Shown here: piece by piece, positions 24,442 to 32,375 of the stretch
Position numbering within the stretch: position 1 is the first letter of the stretch
How the letters are laid out: every line of letters begins with the position of its first letter
Assembly: GCF_002160755.1 (NCBI RefSeq)
Contig: NZ_NFLE01000031.1
Span: 1 to 49,059 of the forward strand
DNA from: Lachnoclostridium sp. An14
Lineage (GTDB): Bacteria > Bacillota > Clostridia > Lachnospirales > Lachnospiraceae
Direction: 5' to 3'
Length of the DNA stretch: 49,059 bases
The notes under the pieces: generated by a model
What the model saw: only the letters and a program-made list of their open reading frames with translations
Told to the model about the DNA's origin: nothing
Databases searched by the model: none
Made by a program: the position numbers and the translations under genes

Positions 24442-24972
24442 ATGATTCGACAAGCAGAGATCAAAGACCTGGAAACGGTAGCCGGCAGCTACCTTCGGCT
24501 TTTGACCTATGAAAAAGAACAGGGCGGAAACTCAAATTGGGTGCTGGGCGTCTACCCGACAAAAACCACCGCGGAAACCGCCATCGAAGAACAGACCTTA
24601 TACGTCCTGGAGGAAGACGGAACCTTCTGCGGCAGCATGATTTTAAACAAGAAGCAGCCGCCGGAATACGGCCAGATCTCCTGGCGTTATCCCGCCGCAG
24701 ACGAGGATGTGATGGTGATTCACACCCTCTGCATTCCCCCGGAACAGGCCGGGAAAGGGCGGGCCACCCAGCTGGTCCGTTTCGCCCTTCAAGCAGCCAG
24801 GGAATCCGGCTGTACCGCCGTCCGCCTGGACACCTGGGCCGGCAACCGGCCTGCTGCGGCTTTGTACGAAAAAATGGGATTTCGCCTCGCAGGAACCGCT
24901 CCCATCCTGCTGCAGGGGCTGATCCCGGAGGATCAGATCTTTTTTGAGAGAAGAACGGAGGAAGGAACGTGA
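24442..24972 (+). CDS. GNAT-family N-acetyltransferase
   Basis: A 176-residue GNAT. The acetyl-CoA loop is seen in VIHTLCIPPEQAGKGRATQL, and motif B in NRPAAALYEKMGFRLAG. The N-terminus MIRQAEIKDLETVAGSYLRL is typical of the family. The start ATG at 24442 follows AAAGAAAGGGGACAAAACAA. Its stop codon overlaps the racemase start (GTGA), so the two proteins are translationally coupled and may act on the same compound, for instance acetylating a D-amino acid or its derivative. The acceptor is not known. Confidence 0.85.
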   Translation: MIRQAEIKDLETVAGSYLRLLTYEKEQGGNSNWVLGVYPTKTTAETAIEEQTLYVLEEDGTFCGSMILNKKQPPEYGQISWRYPAADEDVMVIHTLCIPPEQAGKGRATQLVRFALQAARESGCTAVRLDTWAGNRPAAALYEKMGFRLAGTAPILLQGLIPEDQIFFERRTEEGT

Positions 24973-25670
24973 AAAAATTAGGATTGATCGGCGGCGTGGG
25001 CCCGGAATCCACCATCCCCTATTACCGCGGAATCGTCTACGGCGTTCAGAAACGGCTGAACCGGCCGGTATTTCCGCCGATGGTGATCAAAAGCCTCAGC
25101 TCCTTTGAAGTGATCCGCATGAGTTCCCAGGGCGACCGGGAGGGCCTGACCGCCTACCTTCTGGCAGGAATCCGCAATCTGGCTGCCGCCGGGGCAGAGG
25201 TGGGCGCCCTGGCCTGCAACACGGGACATATGGTATTTGGCCAGCTGGAACAACGCTCCCCCATCCCCCTTGTCAGCATTGTGGAAACCACCTGCGCCGC
25301 CGCAAAGAGACAGAACCGGAAAAAAGTGGGGCTGATAGGAACCATGACTACCATGGAAGACGGCTATTTTAAAGAGCCGTTCCAGAAATCTGGGATCGAA
25401 GTGGTAATTCCCTGCGAAACGGACCGCATCTACATCGCGGACCGCATCCTCCGGGAGCTGGAGTTCGGCATTGTAAAAGAAGACACAGTCCGCCGCTTTG
25501 TGGAAATCGCGGAAAAAATGGCAGAGGAAGACGGCGCGGAAACCCTGATTTTAGGCTGCGCCGAACTGCCTCTGCTCTTTCAACACCGCAGCCTGCCGGT
25601 GCCCGTCTTAGACACCGTAAAACTGCATATTCAGGCGTTACTTAACGCGATTCTGGAAGATCCGGCGTAG
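24969..25670 (+). CDS. Aspartate/glutamate racemase family protein
   Basis: A 233-residue protein of the cofactor-independent aspartate/glutamate racemase family, which uses two cysteines as acid and base. Both are visible: ALACNTGH near residue 84 and ILGCAELPLLF near residue 196. The N-terminal KLGLIGGVGPESTIPYYR is the typical aspartate racemase start. In the first motif TGH replaces the common TAH. The start is GTG at 24969, inside GTGA of the preceding GNAT gene, with GGAGG just upstream. Its 3' end overlaps the convergent bioF-like gene by 29 bp. The substrate could be aspartate, glutamate or another acidic amino acid. Confidence 0.88.
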   Translation: MKKLGLIGGVGPESTIPYYRGIVYGVQKRLNRPVFPPMVIKSLSSFEVIRMSSQGDREGLTAYLLAGIRNLAAAGAEVGALACNTGHMVFGQLEQRSPIPLVSIVETTCAAAKRQNRKKVGLIGTMTTMEDGYFKEPFQKSGIEVVIPCETDRIYIADRILRELEFGIVKEDTVRRFVEIAEKMAEEDGAETLILGCAELPLLFQHRSLPVPVLDTVKLHIQALLNAILEDPA

Positions 25671-26832
25671 CTCCCGCCAGTTTCATACACTCCGCCAGGG
25701 CTTCCGCCAGCCCGTCCAGCTCCTCATGGGTGTGGGAGGACATGAGAGCCAGCCGCAGCCTGGCGCTGCCCTTGGCCACGGTGGGGTAGCGGATGGCGGA
25801 AATGTAGTAGCCCCGCTCCTTTAAAAGCTCCATCACCTTCATGGCCCGGCCCTCGTCCCCGATGATAATGGGGATGATGGCCGTCTCCGACCGGGCATGG
25901 ATTCCCCGCCTCTCCAGGGCGCCGCAGCAGTAGCGGATGTTTTCCTGGAGGTTTTTCACCCGCTCCGGATGGTTCATAATCACCCGCAGGCCCTGAGTGT
26001 CCGCCGCCATGGATACCGGCGAAAGGGCGGTGGAGAAAATAAAGCTCCTGGCCTTATTGATCAGATAGTCAATGAGAACCCGGGAGCCGCAGACAAAGCC
26101 GCCTTCTCCGCCCACTGCCTTGCTGAGAGTCCCCATGAGCACGTCCACAGCTCCCTCCATCCCGTAATACTCCTCCGTCCCCCGGCCAGTGGCGCCGATG
26201 ACGCCGGTGGCATGGGCTTCGTCAATCATAGACAGAAGGCCGTAGCGGTCCGCCAGCTCCGCCATCCGCGGCAGGTTCACAATATCCCCGTCCATGCTGA
26301 ACACCCCGTCACTGACAATGACGCCCCTGCGGCCGGGGTGGGCCTTGATCTTCTCCTCCAAATCGTCCATATCGTTGTGCCGGTAGATCACCAGGTCCGC
26401 CCTGGACAGACGGCAGCCGTCGATGATGCTGGCGTGGTTTAATTCATCGCTGTAGATGACGTCCCCTTTTCCCGCCAGGGCCTGTAAAATCCCCACATTG
26501 GCCATATAGCCGGTGTTAAACACTAAAGCTGCCTCCCGGTGTTTAAACCGGGCGATGGTCTCCTCCAGCTCCATGTGGATCCTGGTGGTCCCCGTGGTCA
26601 GCCGGGAGCCTCCGGAACCGGCGCCGTACTCCGCAAGCACCTGACCGGCATAGGCTTTGATCTCCGGATGGCCGCAGAGATCCAGATAACTGTTGGAGGA
26701 AAACAGGTGCTGTTTCCGTCCCTCCACCTCCACCAGGGCCGCCTGGGGGGAGTCAAACACCGTCATCTGCCGGAACAGGCGCTCTGTGTTCAGCCGTTCC
26801 AGCTCCTCTCTCATCCAATCCCATTTCTCCAT
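25642..26832 (-). CDS. bioF: 8-amino-7-oxononanoate synthase (BioF), alpha-oxoamine synthase family
   Basis: A 396-residue PLP enzyme that joins pimeloyl-CoA and alanine to form 8-amino-7-oxononanoate, the second biotin-pathway step. Motifs seen: NSYLDLCGHPEI, GSGGSRLTTGT, ELNHASIIDGCRLSRAD, DEAHATGVIG (cofactor aspartate/histidine) and GTLSKAVGGEGGF, with the PLP lysine near residue 238. It could on sequence alone be the related 2-amino-3-ketobutyrate ligase (Kbl), but it follows bioW on the same strand by 108 bp and lies under the BirA operator, which favours BioF. BioA, BioB and BioD are not in the window. Confidence 0.85.
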   Translation of the reverse strand: MEKWDWMREELERLNTERLFRQMTVFDSPQAALVEVEGRKQHLFSSNSYLDLCGHPEIKAYAGQVLAEYGAGSGGSRLTTGTTRIHMELEETIARFKHREAALVFNTGYMANVGILQALAGKGDVIYSDELNHASIIDGCRLSRADLVIYRHNDMDDLEEKIKAHPGRRGVIVSDGVFSMDGDIVNLPRMAELADRYGLLSMIDEAHATGVIGATGRGTEEYYGMEGAVDVLMGTLSKAVGGEGGFVCGSRVLIDYLINKARSFIFSTALSPVSMAADTQGLRVIMNHPERVKNLQENIRYCCGALERRGIHARSETAIIPIIIGDEGRAMKVMELLKERGYYISAIRYPTVAKGSARLRLALMSSHTHEELDGLAEALAECMKLAGATPDLPESR

Positions 26833-26940
26833 ATCGTTTCCTCCCTTTTCCCTTTCTGCGGGGCCGAAAGGTATTTTTCCGCCTTGGTGCCGGACGGCTC
26901 TCCATTTTCCGCTCCCACCAGCCCCTTTTCCAGCGTCCTC

Positions 26941-27669
26941 TCAGATTTTCACCAGCATTTTCTGGCTCTCCAGATAGCGGACGCAGTCCTCCGCCTCCCG
27001 GTTTTCCCCTCGAAAGAGGAAAATGCGGCCGCCGTCGGGACAGCCCGTCTCCTTCAGCCGGGTGATCCGCACATACCCCAGCTCTTTGGAGGCAAAATAC
27101 CCGGTGACATAGTCCGGGTCATCGGAAATGCAGAGCTCTCCCACGATGTTTTTGTGGCTGGCTACTTTGGTGGCCAGCACCAGGGCCTCCCGGAAATGGT
27201 TTTTCTGGGAACGGTCGTCCCCGCTGTCCGCCATATCCATGTAGGTGGCCCGCACCCCCCGTTTCCGGTCCGGCTCCAGGCGCTCCAACGTATCCACGTT
27301 TAAGAGCATGGCCCCCCGCATCCCCCAGGTATCCTTCAGCTGCTCCAGGATCGCCTCCCCGTTGGGGATGCCGGAGCGCTCCATCAGCTCCTTCAGTTTC
27401 CCAATCCCCTCCTTCGCCGTTTCCACCTGGCAGGTGGTCACCGGCAGAGCGTCCAGACGGCTCACCTCCTCCGCCGCGATCCGTTCCACCTTGATATTGA
27501 TAAAATCCGCCTCTCCCTTGGAGTGGTGAAGGGCCCGCTCCAAAAGCTGGGCGCAGACCGCCTGGAGCCGGTCCTGCTCCACGATCTTCTCCGCCCCGGA
27601 AATGTGCCGTTCCTCCCCGCCTTCCTCCTGGCTGGCCCGCATTTTCACGCTGTATAACTCTGTGCTCAT
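26941..27669 (-). CDS. bioW: 6-carboxyhexanoate-CoA ligase (pimeloyl-CoA synthetase)
   Basis: A 242-residue BioW, which activates pimelate to pimeloyl-CoA with ATP. Typical segments are YSVKMRASQEEGGEERHISGAE at the N-terminus (with the HISGAE motif), VERIAAEEVSRLDALPVTT and the GVRATYMDMADS stretch. The length is normal. The ATG at 27669 overlaps the stop codon of the membrane protein gene before it (ATGA), and bioF follows. The set therefore turns external or internal pimelate into the biotin skeleton. The upstream BirA operator means it is repressed when biotin is plentiful. Confidence 0.93.
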   Translation of the reverse strand: MSTELYSVKMRASQEEGGEERHISGAEKIVEQDRLQAVCAQLLERALHHSKGEADFINIKVERIAAEEVSRLDALPVTTCQVETAKEGIGKLKELMERSGIPNGEAILEQLKDTWGMRGAMLLNVDTLERLEPDRKRGVRATYMDMADSGDDRSQKNHFREALVLATKVASHKNIVGELCISDDPDYVTGYFASKELGYVRITRLKETGCPDGGRIFLFRGENREAEDCVRYLESQKMLVKI

Positions 27670-28235
27670 GGTTTTCCCCCGCTGTGTTCTCTCTGATTTT
27701 CCCCTTTTCCGCCCGTCCGCTGCCGGCAGGCCATCCTCGTTCCCTGGGCCGCTGCATGGCGAAATACCGGATATAAAAAGCTGGCGCAGACCGCCGTAAA
27801 CACCATCCCCGGAACAGCTGCCGCCAAAAGAGGAGCGGCCGGAACCTGCAAAACCGCCGCCAGCATCAGCCTGGCGCAGGCCGTTCCCGCCGGGCCTGCA
27901 AGGAGCAGCCGCCCCCGTCCCGGAGAGACGCCGTCCTGCCCCGCCGCCATGCCTCCCGCCACCACACGGAACACCATGGCCGTGGCCACGTTCCAGAGGG
28001 TGTGGGTGCCAAACATAAGCTGGATCACGCTGGAACAGATGCCGATTCCCAGATACCGTTTAAACCCCACTGTGGCCGCCAGGCACACCGCGTAGGGGGC
28101 CGAAAGCTGAAACTCCGCCCCCGGCACCAGGGACGGCAGTTTCACCATCCCCAACAGCACCAGCACCGCCGTCCATATCCCGTCCAGGGCCAGATTCCGT
28201 ATGGTTTCCGATGGGTCTGATTGTCTCTGTCTCAT
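27666..28235 (-). CDS. Membrane protein, S-component-like, first gene of the biotin operon
   Basis: A 189-residue integral membrane protein with about five hydrophobic segments (near residues 18-36, 45-60, 63-80, 83-98 and 130-160). The segment LVPGAEFQLSAPYAV followed by a TVGFKRYLGIG turn has the layout of an ECF-transporter substrate-binding S component such as BioY, though I see no family-defining match. Being first in a BirA-controlled operon with bioW and bioF, it may import biotin or, more interestingly, pimelate or another precursor. The start ATG at 28235 follows ACAGGAGGACCGCCT. The C-terminus is long and charged. Confidence 0.7.
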   Translation of the reverse strand: MRQRQSDPSETIRNLALDGIWTAVLVLLGMVKLPSLVPGAEFQLSAPYAVCLAATVGFKRYLGIGICSSVIQLMFGTHTLWNVATAMVFRVVAGGMAAGQDGVSPGRGRLLLAGPAGTACARLMLAAVLQVPAAPLLAAAVPGMVFTAVCASFLYPVFRHAAAQGTRMACRQRTGGKGENQREHSGGKP

Positions 28236-28329
28236 AGGCGGTCCTCCTGTGCGTTTTCCCAGTGTTTTGTGTGTTTCTCCCGCGTTCCTCCGCTCTGTTT
28301 CCGCGGATTGCGGATGTTTTCGTTCTCAT

Positions 28330-28361
28330 TTGTAAACCATATTTTAGTTTTTGGTTTACAA
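28330..28361 (-). promoter_or_regulatory. BirA operator (biotin box)
   Basis: TTGTAAACC (28330-28338) and GGTTTACAA (28353-28361) form a perfect inverted repeat with a 14-bp spacer, the known BirA operator pattern of Firmicutes. It covers roughly +3 to +34 of the predicted transcript, so biotin-loaded BirA would block transcription of the S-component-like gene, bioW and bioF. Confidence 0.92.
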
Positions 28362-28370
28362 TCAGTTTTT

Positions 28371-28399
28371 ACTATATCAGCCCGCCGGGAAAATGTCAA
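28371..28399 (-). promoter_or_regulatory. Promoter of the biotin operon
   Basis: TTGACA (28394-28399 on the minus strand) and TATAGT (28371-28376) are 17 bp apart. The start point would be near 28364, just before the BirA operator. Confidence 0.75.
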
Positions 28400-28477
28400 C
28401 CGACAGGCGAAAACCGATTTCCATACAATTTCCATACCTGAGTTCCAAAACCGCAGAATATATCACTTCCCGCAGCA

Positions 28478-28521
28478 CAAAAAACGCCGCAGGCCACCCG
28501 TCTCCCGGATCGCCTGCGGCG
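28478..28521 (-). terminator. Terminator of the pur operon
   Basis: A perfect 10-bp stem CGCCGCAGGC/GCCTGCGGCG (28485-28494 and 28512-28521) is followed on the minus strand by TTTTTT (28479-28484). It lies 35 bp after the purD stop codon. Confidence 0.85.
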
Positions 28522-28555
28522 TCTGACTGTACTCATTTTTTGGGTTTTTCATCCC

Positions 28556-29830
28556 TTACGCCTCATCAATGGCCTTTCCAATATCATGGCGCATATACTT
28601 GTTGGCGAATTCCACCCACTCCGTGGCCTCGTACGCCTTCTTCCTGGCCTCTTTTAAGTCCGCTCCCGTGGCGGTGACGCCTAACACCCGGCCGCCGTTT
28701 GTAAGGATCCGGCCGTCGCCGTCCCGTTTCGTCCCGGCGTGGAATACGAAATAGTCCGTCTTTCCCGCGAAACGCTCCAGGCCGGAGATGGGAAGTCCCT
28801 TCTCGTATTTCTCCGGATAGCCGTCGGAGGCCAGAACGACGCAGACCGCCGCGTTGTCCTCAAACTCCAGCTCCACCTGATCCAGAGTCCCGTCCACACA
28901 GGCCTCAAACACCTCCACGATGTCGTTCTTCATCCTGGGCAGCACCACCTGGGTCTCCGGATCGCCGAAACGGGCGTTGTACTCTAACACCTTGGGGCCG
29001 TCCGCCGTGAGCATCAGGCCGAAGAAGATGATTCCCTTGAATTCTCTCCCCTCTGCCCTCATGGCGTCCACGGTCTTCTGATAAATGTGCTCCCTGCAGT
29101 AGGCGTCCACCTCAGCCGTATAGAAGGGGCTGGGAGAAAATGTGCCCATGCCGCCGGTATTTAAGCCCTGATCCCCGTCCTTGGCCCGCTTGTGATCCTG
29201 GGCGGAGGTCATGATGCGGATGGTCTGTCCGTCCACGAAAGACAGCACCGACACCTCTCTGCCGGTCATAAACTCCTCGATGACGATCTCGTCCCCAGCG
29301 GAGCCAAACTGCTTGTCCAGCATCAGGGTCTTGACCCCGGCCTTGGCCTCCTCCAGGCTGCCGCAGATGAGAACGCCCTTTCCCAGGGCCAGGCCGTCCG
29401 CCTTCAGCACGATGGGAAACTTGGCCGTCTCCAGGTAGGCCATGGCCTGCTCCGGATCCGTAAACACCTCGTAGGCCGCCGTAGGGATGCCGTACTTTTT
29501 CATCAGATCTTTGGAAAAGGCCTTGGAGCCCTCCAGAATGGCCGCGTTCTTCCTGGGGCCGAACACCCGCAGCCCTTCCCGCTCAAACACGTCCACAATG
29601 CCGCCGCACAGGGGATCGTCCATGCCGATCACCGTCAGGTCGATCTCCTTTTCCTTTGCAAACGCCGCCAGGCGCTCAAACTCCATGGCGCCGATGTCCA
29701 CACACTCCGCGCACTCCCCGATGCCGCCGTTTCCGGGGGCGCAGTAAATTTTATCCACCTTCGGGCTCTGGGCGATCTTCCACACGATGGCGTGCTCTCT
29801 GCCGCCGCTGCCCACTACCAGTATTTTCAT
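28556..29830 (-). CDS. purD: Phosphoribosylamine-glycine ligase
   Basis: A 424-residue GAR synthetase, the second step of purine synthesis, from phosphoribosylamine, glycine and ATP. It begins [15 protein letters not shown], then has the ATP-grasp core with GLALGKGVLIC, EEFMTGREVSVLSFVDG, GGMGTFSPSPFYT and ARFGDPETQVVLPRM. I chose ATG at 29830, where AAAGGAG lies just upstream and which overlaps the purN stop codon (ATGA); the longer frame from 29887 has no such site. It is the last pur gene and is followed by a strong terminator. Confidence 0.97.
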   Translation of the reverse strand: MKILVVGSGGREHAIVWKIAQSPKVDKIYCAPGNGGIGECAECVDIGAMEFERLAAFAKEKEIDLTVIGMDDPLCGGIVDVFEREGLRVFGPRKNAAILEGSKAFSKDLMKKYGIPTAAYEVFTDPEQAMAYLETAKFPIVLKADGLALGKGVLICGSLEEAKAGVKTLMLDKQFGSAGDEIVIEEFMTGREVSVLSFVDGQTIRIMTSAQDHKRAKDGDQGLNTGGMGTFSPSPFYTAEVDAYCREHIYQKTVDAMRAEGREFKGIIFFGLMLTADGPKVLEYNARFGDPETQVVLPRMKNDIVEVFEACVDGTLDQVELEFEDNAAVCVVLASDGYPEKYEKGLPISGLERFAGKTDYFVFHAGTKRDGDGRILTNGGRVLGVTATGADLKEARKKAYEATEWVEFANKYMRHDIGKAIDEA

Positions 29831-30429
29831 GAGCCGCTCCTTTCTCCGTTCGCGATCCGATTGATGGCCTCCGGCAGAATCTTCCACTCCGCCTCCTCCA
29901 TCACCCGCCTCTGCAGGACTTCCGGGGTATCCCCCTCTTTTACCTCCACTGCCTTCTGTAAAAGGATGGGGCCGGAATCTACGCCCTCATCCACGTAGTG
30001 AACCGTGGCGCCGGTGATCTTTACCCCCCTGGCCAGGGCCGCCTCATGCACCTTCAGGCCGTAGTAGCCCACGCCGCAGAAGGAGGGGATCAGGGACGGA
30101 TGGATATTGATGATCCGGCCCCGGTACTCCTTTATCATCTCCGGCGGGATGGTCACCAGAAAGCCCGCCAGCACAATCAGATCCAGCTGATACTCGTTCA
30201 CCTTTTCCAACAAAGCTTTGTTAAACGCCGCCCGGTCCGGGAAGGACTTGGGGGAAAGGCAGACGGCCTCGATCCCGTGGCTTTTCGCCCGCTCCAGGGC
30301 GTAGGCGCCGGGATTGTTGCTGATGACTACCTGGACGGAGGCGTTGGTGATGCTGCCGCCGTCGATGGCGTCTAAAATCGCCTGGAGGTTGGTGCCGCCT
30401 CCGGAAACCATCACTCCCACTCTTAACAT
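29827..30429 (-). CDS. purN: Phosphoribosylglycinamide formyltransferase
   Basis: A 200-residue GAR transformylase using 10-formyltetrahydrofolate. It begins [20 protein letters not shown] and has [25 protein letters not shown] with the catalytic histidine, and [16 protein letters not shown] with the catalytic aspartate. The length is normal. The gene overlaps purM by 7 bp upstream and purD by 4 bp downstream, so all three are coupled. Confidence 0.97.
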   Translation of the reverse strand: MLRVGVMVSGGGTNLQAILDAIDGGSITNASVQVVISNNPGAYALERAKSHGIEAVCLSPKSFPDRAAFNKALLEKVNEYQLDLIVLAGFLVTIPPEMIKEYRGRIINIHPSLIPSFCGVGYYGLKVHEAALARGVKITGATVHYVDEGVDSGPILLQKAVEVKEGDTPEVLQRRVMEEAEWKILPEAINRIANGERSGS

Positions 30430-31454
30430 AAGGTCACTCCCTTTTCTCCTGCCTGAACCTCGCCGATCACATAGGGAGTCTCCCCAGCCGCCTTCATGGC
30501 CTCCATGGTCTTCTCCACGTCCGCCGGGTCCACGGCCACGATCATGCCGATGCCCATGTTGAAGGTGTTGTACATCACCTTCTCCTCCACCTGGCCCTTC
30601 TTCGCCATCATGGAGAAAATGGGGGGCACTTCATAACTGTCCTTGCGGATCACCGCCCGGATGCCGTCCTTTAACATTCTGGGCACGTTCTCATAGAATC
30701 CGCCGCCGGTGATGTGGCTGCAGGCCTTCACCCGCACCCCTGCCGCCTTCACCGCCTTCAGGGCTTTCACATAGATCTTCGTGGGGGCTAACAGGGTATT
30801 TCCCAGAGTGTCGCCCAGCTCCTCGTAGTAGGTCTCCAGGCCCTCTTTGGTCAGCTCCTTCTCAAAGATCTTTCTCACCAGGGAAAATCCGTTGCTGTGG
30901 ACGCCGGAGGAGGCCATGCCGATGAGCACGTCCCCGGCCTGCAAGTTTTCTCCGGTCACCAGATCCTTCCGGTCCACCACGCCCACGGAAAAGCCCGCCA
31001 GGTCGTACTCGTCCACAGGATAGAACCCGGGCATCTCCGCCGTCTCGCCGCCCACCAGAGCGGAATCCGCCTGCCGGCAGCCTTCTGCCACGCCGGAAAC
31101 AATGGCCGCGATCTTCTCCGGGACCTGCTTGCCGCAGGCGATGTAATCCAGGAAAAACAGAGGCTCGCCGCCGGCACAAGCCACGTCGTTTACACACATG
31201 GCCACGCAGTCGATGCCCACCGTATCGTGACGGTCCATGAGGAATGCCAGTTTCAGTTTCGTCCCCACCCCGTCGGTGCCGGAGAGAAGAACCGGCTCCT
31301 CCATATCTTTAAATGCCTTCGCGGAAAACGCGCCGGAGAAACCGCCGATTCCTCCAAGCACCTCCGGCCTGGCCGTGCTCTGCACGTGCTTTTTCATCAG
31401 CTCCACTGCTTTGTATCCAGCCTCAATATCCACACCAGCGTTCTTGTAATCCAT
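30423..31454 (-). CDS. purM: Phosphoribosylformylglycinamidine cyclo-ligase
   Basis: A 343-residue AIR synthetase, converting FGAM to AIR with ATP. Motifs: [20 protein letters not shown] start, [45 protein letters not shown], and [16 protein letters not shown]. The order is purE, purM, purN, purD, with 128 bp between purE and purM. purC, purF, purL and purH are absent from this operon and must lie elsewhere. Confidence 0.97.
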   Translation of the reverse strand: MDYKNAGVDIEAGYKAVELMKKHVQSTARPEVLGGIGGFSGAFSAKAFKDMEEPVLLSGTDGVGTKLKLAFLMDRHDTVGIDCVAMCVNDVACAGGEPLFFLDYIACGKQVPEKIAAIVSGVAEGCRQADSALVGGETAEMPGFYPVDEYDLAGFSVGVVDRKDLVTGENLQAGDVLIGMASSGVHSNGFSLVRKIFEKELTKEGLETYYEELGDTLGNTLLAPTKIYVKALKAVKAAGVRVKACSHITGGGFYENVPRMLKDGIRAVIRKDSYEVPPIFSMMAKKGQVEEKVMYNTFNMGIGMIVAVDPADVEKTMEAMKAAGETPYVIGEVQAGEKGVTLC

Positions 31455-31582
31455 TTTGAATCCTCCGTACTCTCATCAGACGCCCGCCCGTCGCCGGGGG
31501 CGCTTATTTCTCTGCAAAATTCCACCGCCTGCCGGAATCTCGCCTGTCCCTTCGAACCGGCCGCCGGCATCACGCGGGCTCT

Positions 31583-32101
31583 TTATTTCTTCATTCCCTC
31601 CAGGTACGCCTTGTAGCCCACCTCGTCCAGCTTTTCCGCCTTCTTCACCACGTCGTTCTTTAAATCCTCGGAATACTGTTTCAGACGCCCCAAAAGCTCT
31701 CCGTCGGACGTAGCCAGGATCTTTGCCGCTAAAATGCCTGCGTTGGCTCCGCCGTTAATGGCCACTGTGGCCACCGGGATGCCGGAGGGCATCTGCACGA
31801 TGGAATACAGGGAATCCACGCCGCCCAGATCCGACGTCTTCATGGGAATGCCGATCACCGGCATGGAAAACAGGGCCGCGCACATCCCAGGCAGATGGGC
31901 CGCCTTTCCCGCTCCGGCGATAATCACCTTATAGCCTCTCGCCTCCGCGGACTTCGCATACTCAAAAAATACATCCGGCTCCCGGTGGGCGGAAATGATG
32001 GTCATCTCAAACTCCACTCCCAGTTTCTCCAGGACTGCTGCCGCCTGGGCCATTACCGGCATATCCGAATCGCTGCCCATTACAATGCCTACTTTTGCCA
32101 T
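31583..32101 (-). CDS. purE: 5-(carboxyamino)imidazole ribonucleotide mutase
   Basis: A 172-residue PurE. It begins AKVGIVMGSDSDMPVM, with SAHREPDVFFEYAKSAE containing the catalytic histidine and an AGKAAHLPGMCAA loop, as in the class I enzyme. It works with PurK (not in the window) or, as class II, directly with CO2; the sequence resembles class I. I chose ATG at 32101, with AAGGAGATACG before it. It is first in the operon, behind a promoter and an inverted repeat. Confidence 0.96.
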   Translation of the reverse strand: MAKVGIVMGSDSDMPVMAQAAAVLEKLGVEFEMTIISAHREPDVFFEYAKSAEARGYKVIIAGAGKAAHLPGMCAALFSMPVIGIPMKTSDLGGVDSLYSIVQMPSGIPVATVAINGGANAGILAAKILATSDGELLGRLKQYSEDLKNDVVKKAEKLDEVGYKAYLEGMKK

Positions 32102-32159
32102 CGCACGTATCTCCTTTTCATTCATCAGAAAATGTTGCTTGTTTCATTAGCTATTCTTA

Positions 32160-32225
32160 TAAGTATGATTAATTAAACAATCATCACTTATTAAAAATAA
32201 TACTAGGTTTTCCCGTCGAAGTCAA
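32160..32225 (-). promoter_or_regulatory. Promoter and operator-like repeat of the pur operon
   Basis: On the minus strand TTGACT (32220-32225) and TATTAT (32197-32202) are 17 bp apart. Just downstream is an inverted repeat: AATCATCACTTA (32179-32190) and TAAGTATGATT (32160-32170) on the plus strand, matching except for one extra base. It sits at the start of the transcript, the usual place for a repressor site. It does not look like the PurR box of Bacillus, and I see no purine riboswitch. Confidence 0.55.
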
Positions 32226-32227
32226 TA

Positions 32228-32256
32228 GGAGCTTTCACATTTCCTATGAAAGCCCC
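32228..32256 (-). terminator. Hairpin between the aminopeptidase gene and the pur promoter
   Basis: GGAGCTTTCA (32228-32237) pairs with TGAAAGCCCC (32247-32256) with one G-T pair. On the minus strand it ends next to TATTGACT, so only a weak T run follows. It lies 120 bp after the stop codon of the aminopeptidase gene and just upstream of the pur promoter. Confidence 0.4.
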
Positions 32257-32375
32257 GGATGGCGGCGATATAGATGGGCGTGCTCGCACGCACAGATGTA
32301 TCGGCATCAGACGGGCAGGGCCGTATGAGAAAGTAGGGCGGCAGCCCGGATTTCGAATACTTCCGCTTTTTCCGT

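Noticed and set aside
32126-32240. Possible purine riboswitch before purE
   Set aside because: No three-way-junction core motifs of the purine riboswitch were found; only a promoter and an inverted repeat are visible.
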